Source of the DNA: Flavobacterium sp. LC2016-13
Lineage (GTDB): Bacteria; Bacteroidota; Bacteroidia; Flavobacteriales; Flavobacteriaceae
Assembly: GCF_009707955.1 (NCBI RefSeq)
Contig: NZ_WMDQ01000012.1
Coordinates: forward strand, 1 to 64,000
Reading direction: 5' to 3'
Length of the DNA stretch: 64,000 bases
The position numbers were made by a program, and so were the translations under genes. Numbering within the stretch: position 1 is the stretch's first letter; the number at the start of each line of letters is the position of its first letter. Positions 16,776-25,235 of the stretch are shown one piece after another. Under the pieces are notes generated by a model. The model was not told where the DNA came from. It worked only from the letters and a program-made list of their open reading frames with translations, and made no database searches.

Positions 16776-16922
16776 ATGAAAAAGAAACCAAAAAGTGAAG
16801 TAAAAAAGCTTTCTTTAGAAAAGTTCAGGGTTGCCGAAATCAAAAACATGAAAATTATTAAGGCAGGGGATTATCCAGAGGAAGGAGACCCGCCGGTCAC
16901 CTCCCCAACTGTCAGGGGTTAA
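16776..16922 (+). CDS. lanthipeptide-like precursor without cysteine
   Basis: This 48-residue frame lies between the regulator and the peptidase. The leader (KKLSLEKFRVAEIKNMKIIK) follows the pattern of Bacteroidota class I lanthipeptide leaders: Lys-rich, then Leu-x-Leu, Val-Ala, and Ile-Lys before the cleavage region. It ends AGD where many relatives have a double glycine. The C-terminal 16 residues are acidic and proline-rich (YPEEGDPPVTSPTVRG), with Thr42, Ser43 and Thr45 as the only dehydratable residues and no cysteine. Lanthionine rings therefore cannot form within this peptide. Dehydration alone, or another ring type, is expected. The short length hides it from normal gene finding. 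The precursor role is inferred from leader style and position. Confidence 0.75.
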   Translation: MKKKPKSEVKKLSLEKFRVAEIKNMKIIKAGDYPEEGDPPVTSPTVRG

Positions 16923-16969
16923 TACCTTATTGACGTTATTATCAATTCCATTAAAAAATGTTACATTAA

Positions 16970-19135
16970 ATGAAAAAGAAATTTTTAATCAAACTCCTCT
17001 TTCTGTTTAGTTTTGTCCTTTCTGGAACAGCACAGGAATTAATGACTAATCCAAAAACTAATAACACAGCTAATCTTTCCGTTATGGATGATTTTCAATA
17101 TTTAGAAAATTTGCAGAATGATTCCGTTCAAAAATGGTTCAGAGAGCATAATGACCGTGCCAGACTTGTACTGAATAATATTTCAGGAAGAAATGAATTG
17201 GTTGCACAGTTCATTGAGTTTGAGAAAAGAAAATCATTTAATGTAGCATTATTGACCGTCACCGAGAATAACACTTTTTATTACTTAAAAAAATCTGTAA
17301 CAGATAAATCTGATAAATTATACTGCAAAAAACAGGGTAAGGAAGAAATTTTACTTTTTGACTCTTCCAGTTATAAACCAGCAGCAGGTCAGACCTATGT
17401 TATCTCATACCTAAAACCATCCTGGGATGAAAATAAAATTGCAATTAGTTTGACCAAAAATGGCGAAGAAATTGCGGAAATAGTTTTCCTGGATCTGGAA
17501 AGCAGGACATTATTGCCAACCGTTATCAGTAATTGCTGGCCCTCAGAACTTGGTGGGATTAACTGGCTTCCTGACAGCAGCGGTATTATTTATGTCCACA
17601 TTCCAATCACAGATACTAAGAGCGCTGATTATCTTCTGGATACTGAGTCGGTTATTTACAGGATCGGTGACCATCCATCAAAGCATATTGTTATTTTCTC
17701 GAAAAAAAATAATCCTGAGATGAAGATTGCACGGGCGGATTTTCCTTTCATCAAAAAAATAAATTTAAAAGATAAATATATCCTCGCCTCCTTGAGTGGT
17801 GCGGCTATATATTTAGACTATTACTATACGCCATTTTCAAATTTATTAAACGAAAAAATAAACTGGAAACCACTTTACAAAAAAAGCGACGGGTTATTGG
17901 ATCCTATAGTGGTCAATGACGATCTGTATTGCATTTCCTCACATAATGCTTCCAATTATAAAATTATCAGAACCAAAATTTCAGCTCCTGACCTTAAAAA
18001 CCCCGAGATCATTGTTCAGGAAGATCCAAAAGAAACAATTGACGAATTTGTAGTTAATACTGATGGAGTCTACTACACGACCAAAAAAAATGGTGTAGAG
18101 GCCAATTTATACTTAAAAAGAAATAATAAGATAAAAAAATTGGAGTTACCGGTACAGGCCGGAAATATAATCCTTTCTTCCAATAATAAATATGGTAATG
18201 ATTTACTAATCACAACAAGTGGATGGCTGGATCCTAACAGAAGATTTAGCTATAACGCCGACAACAATCAGTTCATCGAGGATACCACAAGTCCTGTTGC
18301 TACATATCCTGAATTTAAGGATTTCATCGTGAAGGAAATAGAGATTTCCTCACACGATGGTGTACTAGTACCTGTTAGTTTAATATTCAGCAAGAACATA
18401 AAACGGGATAGAAAAAACTACATTATGATGGACGGCTATGGGTCGTATGGCATCTCAAAAAACCCCCGTTTTCAGCCTATAATATTAAGCTGGGTGATGA
18501 ATGGGGGTATATATGTGATACCTCATGTCAGAGGCGGAGGTGAAAAAGGGGACGGATGGCATGAAAGCGGGTTTAAAAAAAATAAGCCAAACACGTGGAA
18601 AGACCTTATTGCTACGGCTGAGTATTTGATCAGGGATAATATCACAACCAGCGACAGAATAGGTATCTTGAGCGGAAGTGCCGGGGGGATTTTAGTGGGC
18701 AGGGCTATGACGGCGCGCCCTGATTTATTCAAAGTCATGGTTTGTTATGATGGATATCTCAACCCACTACGAATCGATAAAGCCCCAAACGGACCTAACA
18801 ATATGAAAGAATTAGGGGATCCTGGCAATAAAGAGGAGCTTGCCATGCTTGCCGAGATTGATTCCTTTCAACATTTACAAAAGGGTATACACTACCCTGC
18901 CTGTCTTATCTCTGTAGGTATGAATGATGCAAGGGTGGCTCCTTGGATGTCCGCTAAATTTGTAGCTAAACTGGAAACATTCACTGCCTCCAAAAATGAA
19001 ACTCTTTTTGCTGTAAGCTATGATACGGGACACGGGATAAAAAATTCCAACTTACAGCTTTATAATGATTATGCGGATGAATTTGCTTTTGCTTTTTGGC
19101 AAATGGGGCATCCAAAATTCAAATTAAATAAATAG
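16970..19135 (+). CDS. exported prolyl oligopeptidase family serine peptidase (S9)
   Basis: The 721-residue protein has a signal peptide (KKKFLIKLLFLFSFVLSG) and so acts in the periplasm or beyond. A seven-bladed propeller (about 75-440) precedes the alpha/beta-hydrolase domain. The catalytic triad is Ser near 569 in LSGSAGGILVG, Asp near 652 in GMNDARV and His near 688 in YDTGHG. PHVRGGGEKGDGWH is typical of the family. It starts 47 bases after the precursor stop, in the same orientation. Prolyl oligopeptidases cut short peptides after proline and serve as leader peptidases in some class III lanthipeptide clusters. A proline-rich core upstream fits a maturation or trimming role, which is inference. 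Confidence 0.88.
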   Translation: MKKKFLIKLLFLFSFVLSGTAQELMTNPKTNNTANLSVMDDFQYLENLQNDSVQKWFREHNDRARLVLNNISGRNELVAQFIEFEKRKSFNVALLTVTENNTFYYLKKSVTDKSDKLYCKKQGKEEILLFDSSSYKPAAGQTYVISYLKPSWDENKIAISLTKNGEEIAEIVFLDLESRTLLPTVISNCWPSELGGINWLPDSSGIIYVHIPITDTKSADYLLDTESVIYRIGDHPSKHIVIFSKKNNPEMKIARADFPFIKKINLKDKYILASLSGAAIYLDYYYTPFSNLLNEKINWKPLYKKSDGLLDPIVVNDDLYCISSHNASNYKIIRTKISAPDLKNPEIIVQEDPKETIDEFVVNTDGVYYTTKKNGVEANLYLKRNNKIKKLELPVQAGNIILSSNNKYGNDLLITTSGWLDPNRRFSYNADNNQFIEDTTSPVATYPEFKDFIVKEIEISSHDGVLVPVSLIFSKNIKRDRKNYIMMDGYGSYGISKNPRFQPIILSWVMNGGIYVIPHVRGGGEKGDGWHESGFKKNKPNTWKDLIATAEYLIRDNITTSDRIGILSGSAGGILVGRAMTARPDLFKVMVCYDGYLNPLRIDKAPNGPNNMKELGDPGNKEELAMLAEIDSFQHLQKGIHYPACLISVGMNDARVAPWMSAKFVAKLETFTASKNETLFAVSYDTGHGIKNSNLQLYNDYADEFAFAFWQMGHPKFKLNK

Positions 19136-19217
19136 CTATAGTCCATAAATTTGCCATACTACATCCTTGTAACTGTAAATGCCCAATCCCCTTGTGGCCT
19201 ATAAATTACTTAAAACT

Positions 19218-19634
19218 ATGATCCGATTGATCAGTAAAACAATTCTTTTTCTTCTTGTGTTCGGACTTTTCGGATGCAGAACCCCTATAAACAGAGTTAT
19301 AAACGATAAACGAGAAGGCTATTGGATGACTGTTGATACTTTAGATCATATATACGTCACTCAGGGTAGGTATCAAAATGATTTTGAAAAAGGGACCTGG
19401 AAACATTTTTATAACGGAAAACTAGTTCGCAAAGAAAGGTATAAAAACAATATCTGTAAAACAAAATACTATTATCCAAACGGAAACTTGATGAAAAAAG
19501 GCAGTACAAAACTTGAAATCAACAACAGTGAAATGCATTGGTTTTATTTTGGGGAATGGCGGTATTACAAGGAAAACGGAAAACTGGACAGCATAAAAAA
19601 CTATCAATTTAACATTAAACCGTATAATTTATAA
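19218..19634 (+). CDS. MORN-repeat-like lipoprotein
   Basis: I chose the ATG at 19218 because it gives a clean lipoprotein signal (IRLISKTILFLLVFGLFGC). The ATG at 19179 would add 13 non-signal residues. The 138-residue product carries degenerate MORN motifs such as KGTWKHFYNGKLVRKERYK and GEWRYYKENGKLDSIKNY. Such repeats occur in YwqK-type proteins, once annotated as antitoxins without firm evidence. It stands alone between the peptidase and the integrase module. Function is unknown. Confidence 0.7.
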   Translation: MIRLISKTILFLLVFGLFGCRTPINRVINDKREGYWMTVDTLDHIYVTQGRYQNDFEKGTWKHFYNGKLVRKERYKNNICKTKYYYPNGNLMKKGSTKLEINNSEMHWFYFGEWRYYKENGKLDSIKNYQFNIKPYNL

Positions 19635-19769
19635 CCAGAAGAGTAAGACTTTTTAGAAGAATAATAATGAAATAAAATCTTTATTTTAAGGATAACATAT
19701 CGCTTTGTATTAAATGCTTTTTGATGACCTACTAGAGTGATATAAGTATTCCTGCTGGCTGTTATCCCT

Positions 19770-20111
19770 CTATTTTTTTCGATTTTGATTATAATTCAAT
19801 ACGTCTGATTCGATTTCCTGTATTGTTTTCTTTTTCCCTTTAGAGATCCATTCTAAAAGTTCTTCTTCAAAAAAGTACAGCTTTTTACCATATTTATAGC
19901 ACGGAATTTTTCGTTGCCTTACAAGAGCGTAAATTGTAGGCTTTGCTTTTCCTATCAGCCGGCTTGCTTCTTCAATACCAATAGGAATACTTTTTTCTTT
20001 AGATTCATATACCTGTACATTCTGAATCATAAGTTTAATCTCGGCAATTTCTTTCACTAAGTGTGCTACTGCTTTAGGCAGGTTCTCAAAAGAGATTTCG
20101 TTTATGTCCAT
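19770..20111 (-). CDS. excisionase-type helix-turn-helix protein
   Basis: The 113-residue protein has an N-terminal helical region and a MerR/excisionase-type winged HTH (about 45-95: GIEEASRLIGKAKPTIYALV, then KIPCYKYGKKLYFFEEELLEW). Proteins of this kind accompany tyrosine recombinases on Bacteroidota mobile elements as directionality or regulatory factors. It is separated from the integrase operon by a terminator hairpin (20148-20187), so it probably has its own promoter. A GGTACAAAT motif lies 23 bp before the start codon and also occurs twice upstream of the integrase operon. Confidence 0.8.
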   Translation of the reverse strand: MDINEISFENLPKAVAHLVKEIAEIKLMIQNVQVYESKEKSIPIGIEEASRLIGKAKPTIYALVRQRKIPCYKYGKKLYFFEEELLEWISKGKKKTIQEIESDVLNYNQNRKK

Positions 20112-20147
20112 TTCTATCGTTTTTAATAGTTATGGTACAAATGAAAA

Positions 20148-20187
20148 AAGTGTTTCTGCTGTGTCCTTCTTCACAGCAAAAACACTT
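20148..20187 (-). terminator. intrinsic terminator of the integrase operon
   Basis: A 16-bp stem with one mismatch (20148-20163 pairing with 20172-20187) surrounds an eight-base loop. On the minus strand it is followed by a short T run. It lies 31 bases after the stop of the membrane coiled-coil gene. Confidence 0.7.
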
Positions 20188-20218
20188 GACAAACACAGTG
20201 CTTTATAACTTTGGGTAT

Positions 20219-20968
20219 TTACAAATCTGTAAAATCTTCTATTATCTTTATAAGCCCTTTCTGTTCATCATCTTTCAGATGCGTTTTAATACTCTTCACT
20301 TCAACATCTTTTAAAGCGTCAGCAAAAGTCAGTTTTAAAAATTGTGCGGCTCTGTCCTGTCTGCTGACTTTAAAACAATTCCAGATATTCCAGCCGAAAT
20401 GATACAGATCGAGATTGGACAGATCCTTTACTTTTACCGGTTTAATTTTTTCGAAATTTATGTCTTCGGCATATATTATTAAATTCTTACTCAATTGTTT
20501 CAGATCATCATCCGAAGCATAAAGCGCGAACTCCTGCTGTGCATAACGGATGGCAGCATCAATCCTGGCCTGTTTTTGATTTTTGACTGCATTTTGCCGC
20601 TCCTCCCTTATCTGTTCAATATCTCTGGCTAAATTTTTATTCTCAAGCAACTCGGGTTTAATTAAAACATCCTGCCGCTCCTCTTCTATTTTTTCAAGGT
20701 CTTCATTTGGAATCCGGCTTTCAGCCGATTCATTTTTTTTTGCCTTCAAAAAACGATTCAGCAATCTCTCAGTCAGATCGTTAAGAAATAAACTTAGAAT
20801 TGCAAACGTTAAAATTCCAAATCCAGTGCTGATCCAGAAAAATATGCCGGCCGTATAAGCATCAGCACCCATTTCTAGCAGTACAAATCTTGCGATTGCG
20901 CCTATAAAAATGCAGACCAAAAAAACAGACAGGTAAACTGCAATATATTCAAAGTATTTTGTTTTCAT
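20219..20968 (-). CDS. membrane coiled-coil protein of integrase module
   Basis: Two hydrophobic spans (about 9-31 and 42-62) are followed by a long charged coiled coil (about 75-140, EEERQDVLIKPELLENKNLA and similar) and a helical C-terminal domain. I do not recognise a named family. The start codon overlaps the integrase stop by one base, so the two are cotranscribed and probably coupled. It may be a host-interaction or mobilisation protein of the element, but nothing in the sequence shows an activity. Confidence 0.6.
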   Translation of the reverse strand: MKTKYFEYIAVYLSVFLVCIFIGAIARFVLLEMGADAYTAGIFFWISTGFGILTFAILSLFLNDLTERLLNRFLKAKKNESAESRIPNEDLEKIEEERQDVLIKPELLENKNLARDIEQIREERQNAVKNQKQARIDAAIRYAQQEFALYASDDDLKQLSKNLIIYAEDINFEKIKPVKVKDLSNLDLYHFGWNIWNCFKVSRQDRAAQFLKLTFADALKDVEVKSIKTHLKDDEQKGLIKIIEDFTDL

Positions 20969-22224
20969 TATGGCCTGTTTTTTAAAGATTCCAATTGTAT
21001 TGCTTGCGAAGCTCTGTTTTTCTTCTCATCTATTACTTTGGCGTAGATTTCAGTAGTTTTTACATTGGTATGCCCCAGCATTTTGCTGACCGTATAGATG
21101 TCTGTCCCGCTCGACAGCTGCAGTGTTGCAAATGTATGGCGGAAGCAGTGGAAGGTAATATTTTTTTTAATGCCAGCAGATTCAACCCATTTTTTCAGAG
21201 GGCGTGAAATCCACGACGGATCCGGCAGATCCTCAAAAACAAGCTGTCCGGGAAGCCTCGGTTCTCCGCAGAGCTGTAAAGCCTGCTTGGAAATAGGCAT
21301 ATATTCGACACCCTTTGTCTTTTTCTGCGTGAAATGCAGCTTAGCCCTGCCGCCTTCCATACTTATCTCTTTCCAGCGGAGCTTCTGAATGTCGGAATGC
21401 CTCAGACCTGTAAGCGCCGAGAAAAGCGCCGCTCTTTTAAGGATGTCTTTTTCGCAGGGCGTTTCGGCCAATGCATTCAATTCTTTAATGGTCAGATATT
21501 CACGTCTTGACTCCTGATCCGGAATGCCTCTTATTTTTGAAGATAAATCAACTGTTAGATATCCGTCGATAAAGGCCTGTTTTAAAGCCGCTTTAAAAAT
21601 GGAGAAATACCTTGCCGCAGTGTTGCGGGAAAGTATTCCTTTTTTGCCTCCTCCGAGCGGGGCACCCAGCAGAAACAGTTTAAAATCTTCCGCCATTCTG
21701 CTGTCAACCTCGGAAAACATCAGGCTGCCTTTGGAATAGCTTTTTAAAAATTCTTTGGTCCGCTCCCAATTGATCTGAATGGATTTTGAACCTCGGGCGT
21801 GTCTTTTAGCAGCCACAGCAGCTAGATATTTAATAAAATCCTCTTTTCCTTTCTCTTTCTGTTCAGCCAATAGGTTATCAGCATCACTGTACAGATCTAT
21901 ATTATCGTATTCTTTCTGCCGGATTTTGCGTACTCCGTCAGCATACAGCATTGTTTCTCGGTCACTTTCGCTTCCGCACATTATAATTCCATTATCGCTG
22001 CGTCTGGGTTTGTAGGATTTAGTTCCCTCTGCATCTGTGCGGGAAACTCTTTTCTTGTCCCATTCTACAGTTGTTACGGACCTGTTTAAATATTCACGGA
22101 TTCTCTGGGGAGTTTTCTTTCCAGAAACCTCAACAGGATAGCTTTCTATGTAAACATACCATTCTTTTCGGTCTTCTGCTTTTCGAAGACGCACAGTCAC
22201 CTTGGTTTTTGCTAATTGTTTCAT
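20968..22224 (-). CDS. tyrosine recombinase / phage integrase family protein
   Basis: The 418-residue protein has the domain order of Bacteroidota integrases: an N-terminal arm-binding domain (about 1-110), a SAM-like core-binding domain (about 130-225) and a catalytic domain (about 235-405). Active-site residues are Arg in TGLRHSDIQKL, His and Arg in HCFRHTFATLQL, His in MLGHTNVKTT and the nucleophile Tyr in TEIYAKV. It should integrate and excise the element through a Holliday-junction mechanism. Its start overlaps the upstream zinc-ribbon HTH gene by four bases (ATGA). Base composition looks richer in G+C than the surrounding RiPP genes, which suggests a different origin. Confidence 0.93.
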   Translation of the reverse strand: MKQLAKTKVTVRLRKAEDRKEWYVYIESYPVEVSGKKTPQRIREYLNRSVTTVEWDKKRVSRTDAEGTKSYKPRRSDNGIIMCGSESDRETMLYADGVRKIRQKEYDNIDLYSDADNLLAEQKEKGKEDFIKYLAAVAAKRHARGSKSIQINWERTKEFLKSYSKGSLMFSEVDSRMAEDFKLFLLGAPLGGGKKGILSRNTAARYFSIFKAALKQAFIDGYLTVDLSSKIRGIPDQESRREYLTIKELNALAETPCEKDILKRAALFSALTGLRHSDIQKLRWKEISMEGGRAKLHFTQKKTKGVEYMPISKQALQLCGEPRLPGQLVFEDLPDPSWISRPLKKWVESAGIKKNITFHCFRHTFATLQLSSGTDIYTVSKMLGHTNVKTTEIYAKVIDEKKNRASQAIQLESLKNRP

Positions 22225-22775
22225 ATAAAATCATTTCCGTTATACAAATTATCAATTTCCATTTTGGGGGCATATACATGCTTTCCGATCTGTCTGGTCG
22301 GGATTGAATATTTCCTGATATGGCTGTAGACAGAACCTTCAGATATTTGAAATCTCTGAGCTATTTCACCGATGGAATAGCAGTCTTCTTTTTCAAGGCT
22401 GTATAATTTTTTCTTCGGTGCGCTTTCAGCCTGAGACACGCTGCGCGCAGGGCCGAACATCTCTTCCATGACTCTGCGGTCTATCCTTACAAGGCGGGTT
22501 CCTAAATTAACTGAAGGAATTTTTCCCTCGCTCACAAGCCGGTAAAGGGTCCTTTTAGCAACACCAAAAAGAATGCCAGCTTCGGCAACAGAAATAAAGA
22601 CCCTGTCCTTGGGTATTTTATCTGCCAGCGCTTTGAGCTCCGCTTCCTTTTTAAGCTGCAGCATCTTCTGTTTGTATGCCTTTTTACTGCATTTAGCTGA
22701 GCAGTAGACAGAAGTCACGCTTTTGGGCAGAAATCCGTCTCCGCAGATAAGACATTGTTTATCTAATCTCTTCAT
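22221..22775 (-). CDS. zinc-ribbon protein with two excisionase-like HTH domains
   Basis: The N-terminal 35 residues hold CLICGDGF...VYCSAKCSK, a four-cysteine zinc knuckle. Two MerR/excisionase-type HTH units follow: FISVAEAGILFGVAKRTLYR with a KIPSVNLGTRLVRID wing (about 58-110), and SIGEIAQRFQISEGSVYSH with a TRQIGKHVY wing (about 133-178). It is the first gene of the integrase operon and likely serves as recombination directionality factor or operon regulator. Two tandem HTH units could read two half-sites. I know this architecture only from Bacteroidota integrase loci. Confidence 0.8.
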   Translation of the reverse strand: MKRLDKQCLICGDGFLPKSVTSVYCSAKCSKKAYKQKMLQLKKEAELKALADKIPKDRVFISVAEAGILFGVAKRTLYRLVSEGKIPSVNLGTRLVRIDRRVMEEMFGPARSVSQAESAPKKKLYSLEKEDCYSIGEIAQRFQISEGSVYSHIRKYSIPTRQIGKHVYAPKMEIDNLYNGNDFI

Positions 22776-22842
22776 TTCCCTTATCTCCTGATTAAGTTAC
22801 CATTAGCAAAAATAAGTGCCACTTTATCGCCTTTTAAGTGCC

Positions 22843-22866
22843 GGTACAAATGTGGTACAAATATAT
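22843..22866 (-). promoter_or_regulatory. direct repeats and -7 box upstream of the integrase operon
   Basis: GGTACAAAT occurs at 22843-22851 and 22854-22862, an 11-bp period that places both copies on one helix face. The second copy overlaps a minus-strand TATATTTG (22866-22859), a match to the TAnnTTTG -7 box. A third copy lies at 20134-20142, before the downstream HTH gene. The pattern suggests an operator for one of the HTH proteins. Confidence 0.4.
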
Positions 22867-22915
22867 GATAAAAAACGATTAAAAAATACCAGAAACAAAA
22901 AAGTACTAAAAAGAA

Positions 22916-22948
22916 AAAGCGCTGTAAACATAATGTTTACAGCGCTTT
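22916..22948 (-). terminator. intrinsic terminator of dnaK
   Basis: A perfect 16-bp stem (22916-22931 and 22933-22948) lies 32 bases after the dnaK stop and is followed on the minus strand by a T-rich tract. It could also block transcription entering from the element side. It marks the junction between core chromosome and the integrase module. Confidence 0.85.
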
Positions 22949-22980
22949 ATCACTTATTATTAACTGATGTTAATCAGTAC

Positions 22981-24864
22981 TTATTTGACTTCTTCGAATT
23001 CAACGTCTTCAACATTGTCACCTTGCGATTGCTCTTGTTGTGGAGCTGCTTGTTGACCTTCACCACCTTGAGCGTACATTGCTTCTGTAGCTACTTTCCA
23101 AGCTGCATTTACATTGTCTAATCCTTTTTGGATTGCTTCAAGATCTTGAGATTGGTGAGCAAATCTTAATTCAGTTAAAGCAAATTCGATAGCTGTTTTT
23201 TGATCGTCTGTTAATTTACTTCCCAATTCTTTCAATTGACTTTCAGTTTGGAAAATAGTACTATCAGCTTCGTTTAATTTCTCAGCTCTTTCTTTAGCTA
23301 TTTTGTCAGCGTCTGCGTTAGCTTCAGCATCTTGTTTCATTTTTTCGATTTCTTCAGAAGTTAATCCAGAAGAAGCTTCGATACGGATATCGTGAGATTT
23401 TCCAGTTCCTTTATCAGTTGCAGTTACTTTGATGATACCATTTGCATCAATATCAAAAGTAACCTCAATTTGAGGAACTCCTCTTGGTGCTGGTGGAATA
23501 CCATCTAAGTGGAAACGACCGATAGTTTTGTTATCAACAGCCATTGCTCTAGCTCCTTGTAATACGTGAAGCTCAACAGATGGTTGAGAATCAGAAGCAG
23601 TAGAGAATACTTGTGATTTTTTTGTTGGAATAGTTGTATTAGACTCAATTAATGTAGTCATAACACCACCCATAGTTTCGATACCTAAAGAAAGAGGTGT
23701 TACGTCAAGTAACAATACATCTTTTACATCTCCAGATAAAACTCCACCTTGAATAGCAGCTCCAATAGCAACAACCTCATCAGGATTAACTCCTTTAGAT
23801 GCTTTTTTACCAAAGAATTTTTCAACTTCGTCAGCGATTCTTGGCATACGAGTAGAACCTCCAACAAGGATTACTTCGTCGATATCAGATGTAGTTAAAC
23901 CTGCATCTTTTAATGCTTTAGCAACTGGCTCCATAGAACGTTTAACTAATGAATCAGTTAATTGCTCAAATTTAGCTCTTGATAATTTTTTTACTAAGTG
24001 TTTTGGTCCTGAAGCAGTAGCTGTTACGTATGGCAAGTTGATTTCAGTTTCTGAAGAAGAAGACAATTCAATTTTTGCTTTCTCTGCAGCTTCTTTCAAA
24101 CGTTGCAATGACATTGGGTCAAGACGTAAATCAATACCTTCTTCAGCTAAGAATTCATTTGCTAACCAGTCAATAATTTCGTGGTCAAAATCATCTCCAC
24201 CTAAGTGAGTATCACCATTTGTAGACAATACTTCAAAAACTCCGTCTCCTAATTCAAGAACAGAGATATCAAAAGTACCTCCACCTAAATCGTAAACAGC
24301 AATTTTTTGATCAGTTCCTTTTTTATCTAATCCGTAAGCAAGTGCCGCAGCAGTTGGCTCATTGATGATACGCATAACTTTAAGACCAGCAATTTCTCCA
24401 GCTTCTTTAGTAGCCTGACGTTGTGCATCGTTAAAGTAAGCAGGAACAGTAATAACCGCTTCAGTTACAGTTTGACCTAAATAGTCTTCAGCAGTTTTTT
24501 TCATTTTTTGAAGAGTCATTGCTGACAATTCCTGAGCAGTGTATAAACGACCGTCAATATCCACACGTGGTGTATTGTTGTCACCTTTTACAACTGAATA
24601 AGAAACTCTTTTTGCTTCGCTTGTAGTCTCAGCAAAAGTGTGTCCCATAAAACGTTTAATAGAAGCAATCGTTTTTGTAGGATTCGTTACCGCTTGTCTT
24701 TTTGCAGGATCACCTACTTTAATTTCTCCACCTTCAACAAAAGCGATGATAGATGGCGTTGTTCTTTTTCCTTCTGCGTTAGGAATAACAACTGCTTCGT
24801 TACCTTCCATTACAGAAACACAAGAGTTCGTCGTACCTAAGTCAATTCCGATTATTTTACCCAT
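22981..24864 (-). CDS. dnaK: molecular chaperone DnaK (Hsp70)
   Basis: The 627-residue protein has the actin-like ATPase domain (IGIDLGTTNSCVSVMEGNEA, then VYDLGGGTFDISVLELGDG and EVILVGGSTRMPRI), the linker DVLLLDVTPLSLGIE, and a substrate-binding domain ending in the conserved acidic tail DVEFEEVK. It folds and holds client proteins with DnaJ and GrpE, neither of which is encoded nearby. The length is that of a normal bacterial DnaK. It stands as a single gene with a strong terminator. I found no CIRCE-like inverted repeat upstream. Confidence 0.98.
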   Translation of the reverse strand: MGKIIGIDLGTTNSCVSVMEGNEAVVIPNAEGKRTTPSIIAFVEGGEIKVGDPAKRQAVTNPTKTIASIKRFMGHTFAETTSEAKRVSYSVVKGDNNTPRVDIDGRLYTAQELSAMTLQKMKKTAEDYLGQTVTEAVITVPAYFNDAQRQATKEAGEIAGLKVMRIINEPTAAALAYGLDKKGTDQKIAVYDLGGGTFDISVLELGDGVFEVLSTNGDTHLGGDDFDHEIIDWLANEFLAEEGIDLRLDPMSLQRLKEAAEKAKIELSSSSETEINLPYVTATASGPKHLVKKLSRAKFEQLTDSLVKRSMEPVAKALKDAGLTTSDIDEVILVGGSTRMPRIADEVEKFFGKKASKGVNPDEVVAIGAAIQGGVLSGDVKDVLLLDVTPLSLGIETMGGVMTTLIESNTTIPTKKSQVFSTASDSQPSVELHVLQGARAMAVDNKTIGRFHLDGIPPAPRGVPQIEVTFDIDANGIIKVTATDKGTGKSHDIRIEASSGLTSEEIEKMKQDAEANADADKIAKERAEKLNEADSTIFQTESQLKELGSKLTDDQKTAIEFALTELRFAHQSQDLEAIQKGLDNVNAAWKVATEAMYAQGGEGQQAAPQQEQSQGDNVEDVEFEEVK

Positions 24865-25045
24865 TTTTTATATATTTAATTTTGATATACATTTTATAAC
24901 TCAGGTGGCATAAGTCAATCTTTGTGCCAAGATAAAAAACCAAAGTAAATTGTCAGTTTTGTTATTGGCATGCTAATAATCATCTGACAACATGACATTT
25001 TCTAAACCTGACAACTATGGCATATCAGCACTTTACGTGTCATTA

Positions 25046-25131
25046 TCAGGAGCTGTTTCCTGCTGTCCTTCCAGATCTTTTGTACCGAACGCCGGTACAA
25101 AAGGATCTTCCCTCCCATCAGGGCTAGGATA
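25046..25131. repeat. dispersed flavobacterial repeat, copy 1
   Basis: The left flank AGGAGCTGTTTCCTGCTGT (25048-25066) and right flank ATCAGGGCTAGGA bracket a hairpin made of AGATCTTTTGTACCG (25073-25087) and CGGTACAAAAGGATCT (25093-25108). A second copy with the same flanks and a different hairpin stem lies at 41074-41157. It occupies most of the 370-base gap between dnaK and the antiporter, which otherwise shows no gene. I recall similar sequences from other flavobacterial genomes. Confidence 0.7.
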
Positions 25132-25235
25132 ATTGGTTTCATTAGAAAATTATCTTAATCTACAATTTTAATATCTTTCATTATTTTCAATTAATGCCTG
25201 AAATTTTTACATTAGCATTTCTCTAAATTCTAATA

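Noticed and set aside
22916..22948. The dnaK palindrome as the attachment site of the integrase module
   Set aside because: It has the stem and T tract of an ordinary terminator, and no second copy of the sequence is seen at the other side of the module.
24865..24980. CIRCE heat-shock operator upstream of dnaK
   Set aside because: No nine-base inverted repeat with a nine-base spacer matching CIRCE could be found.
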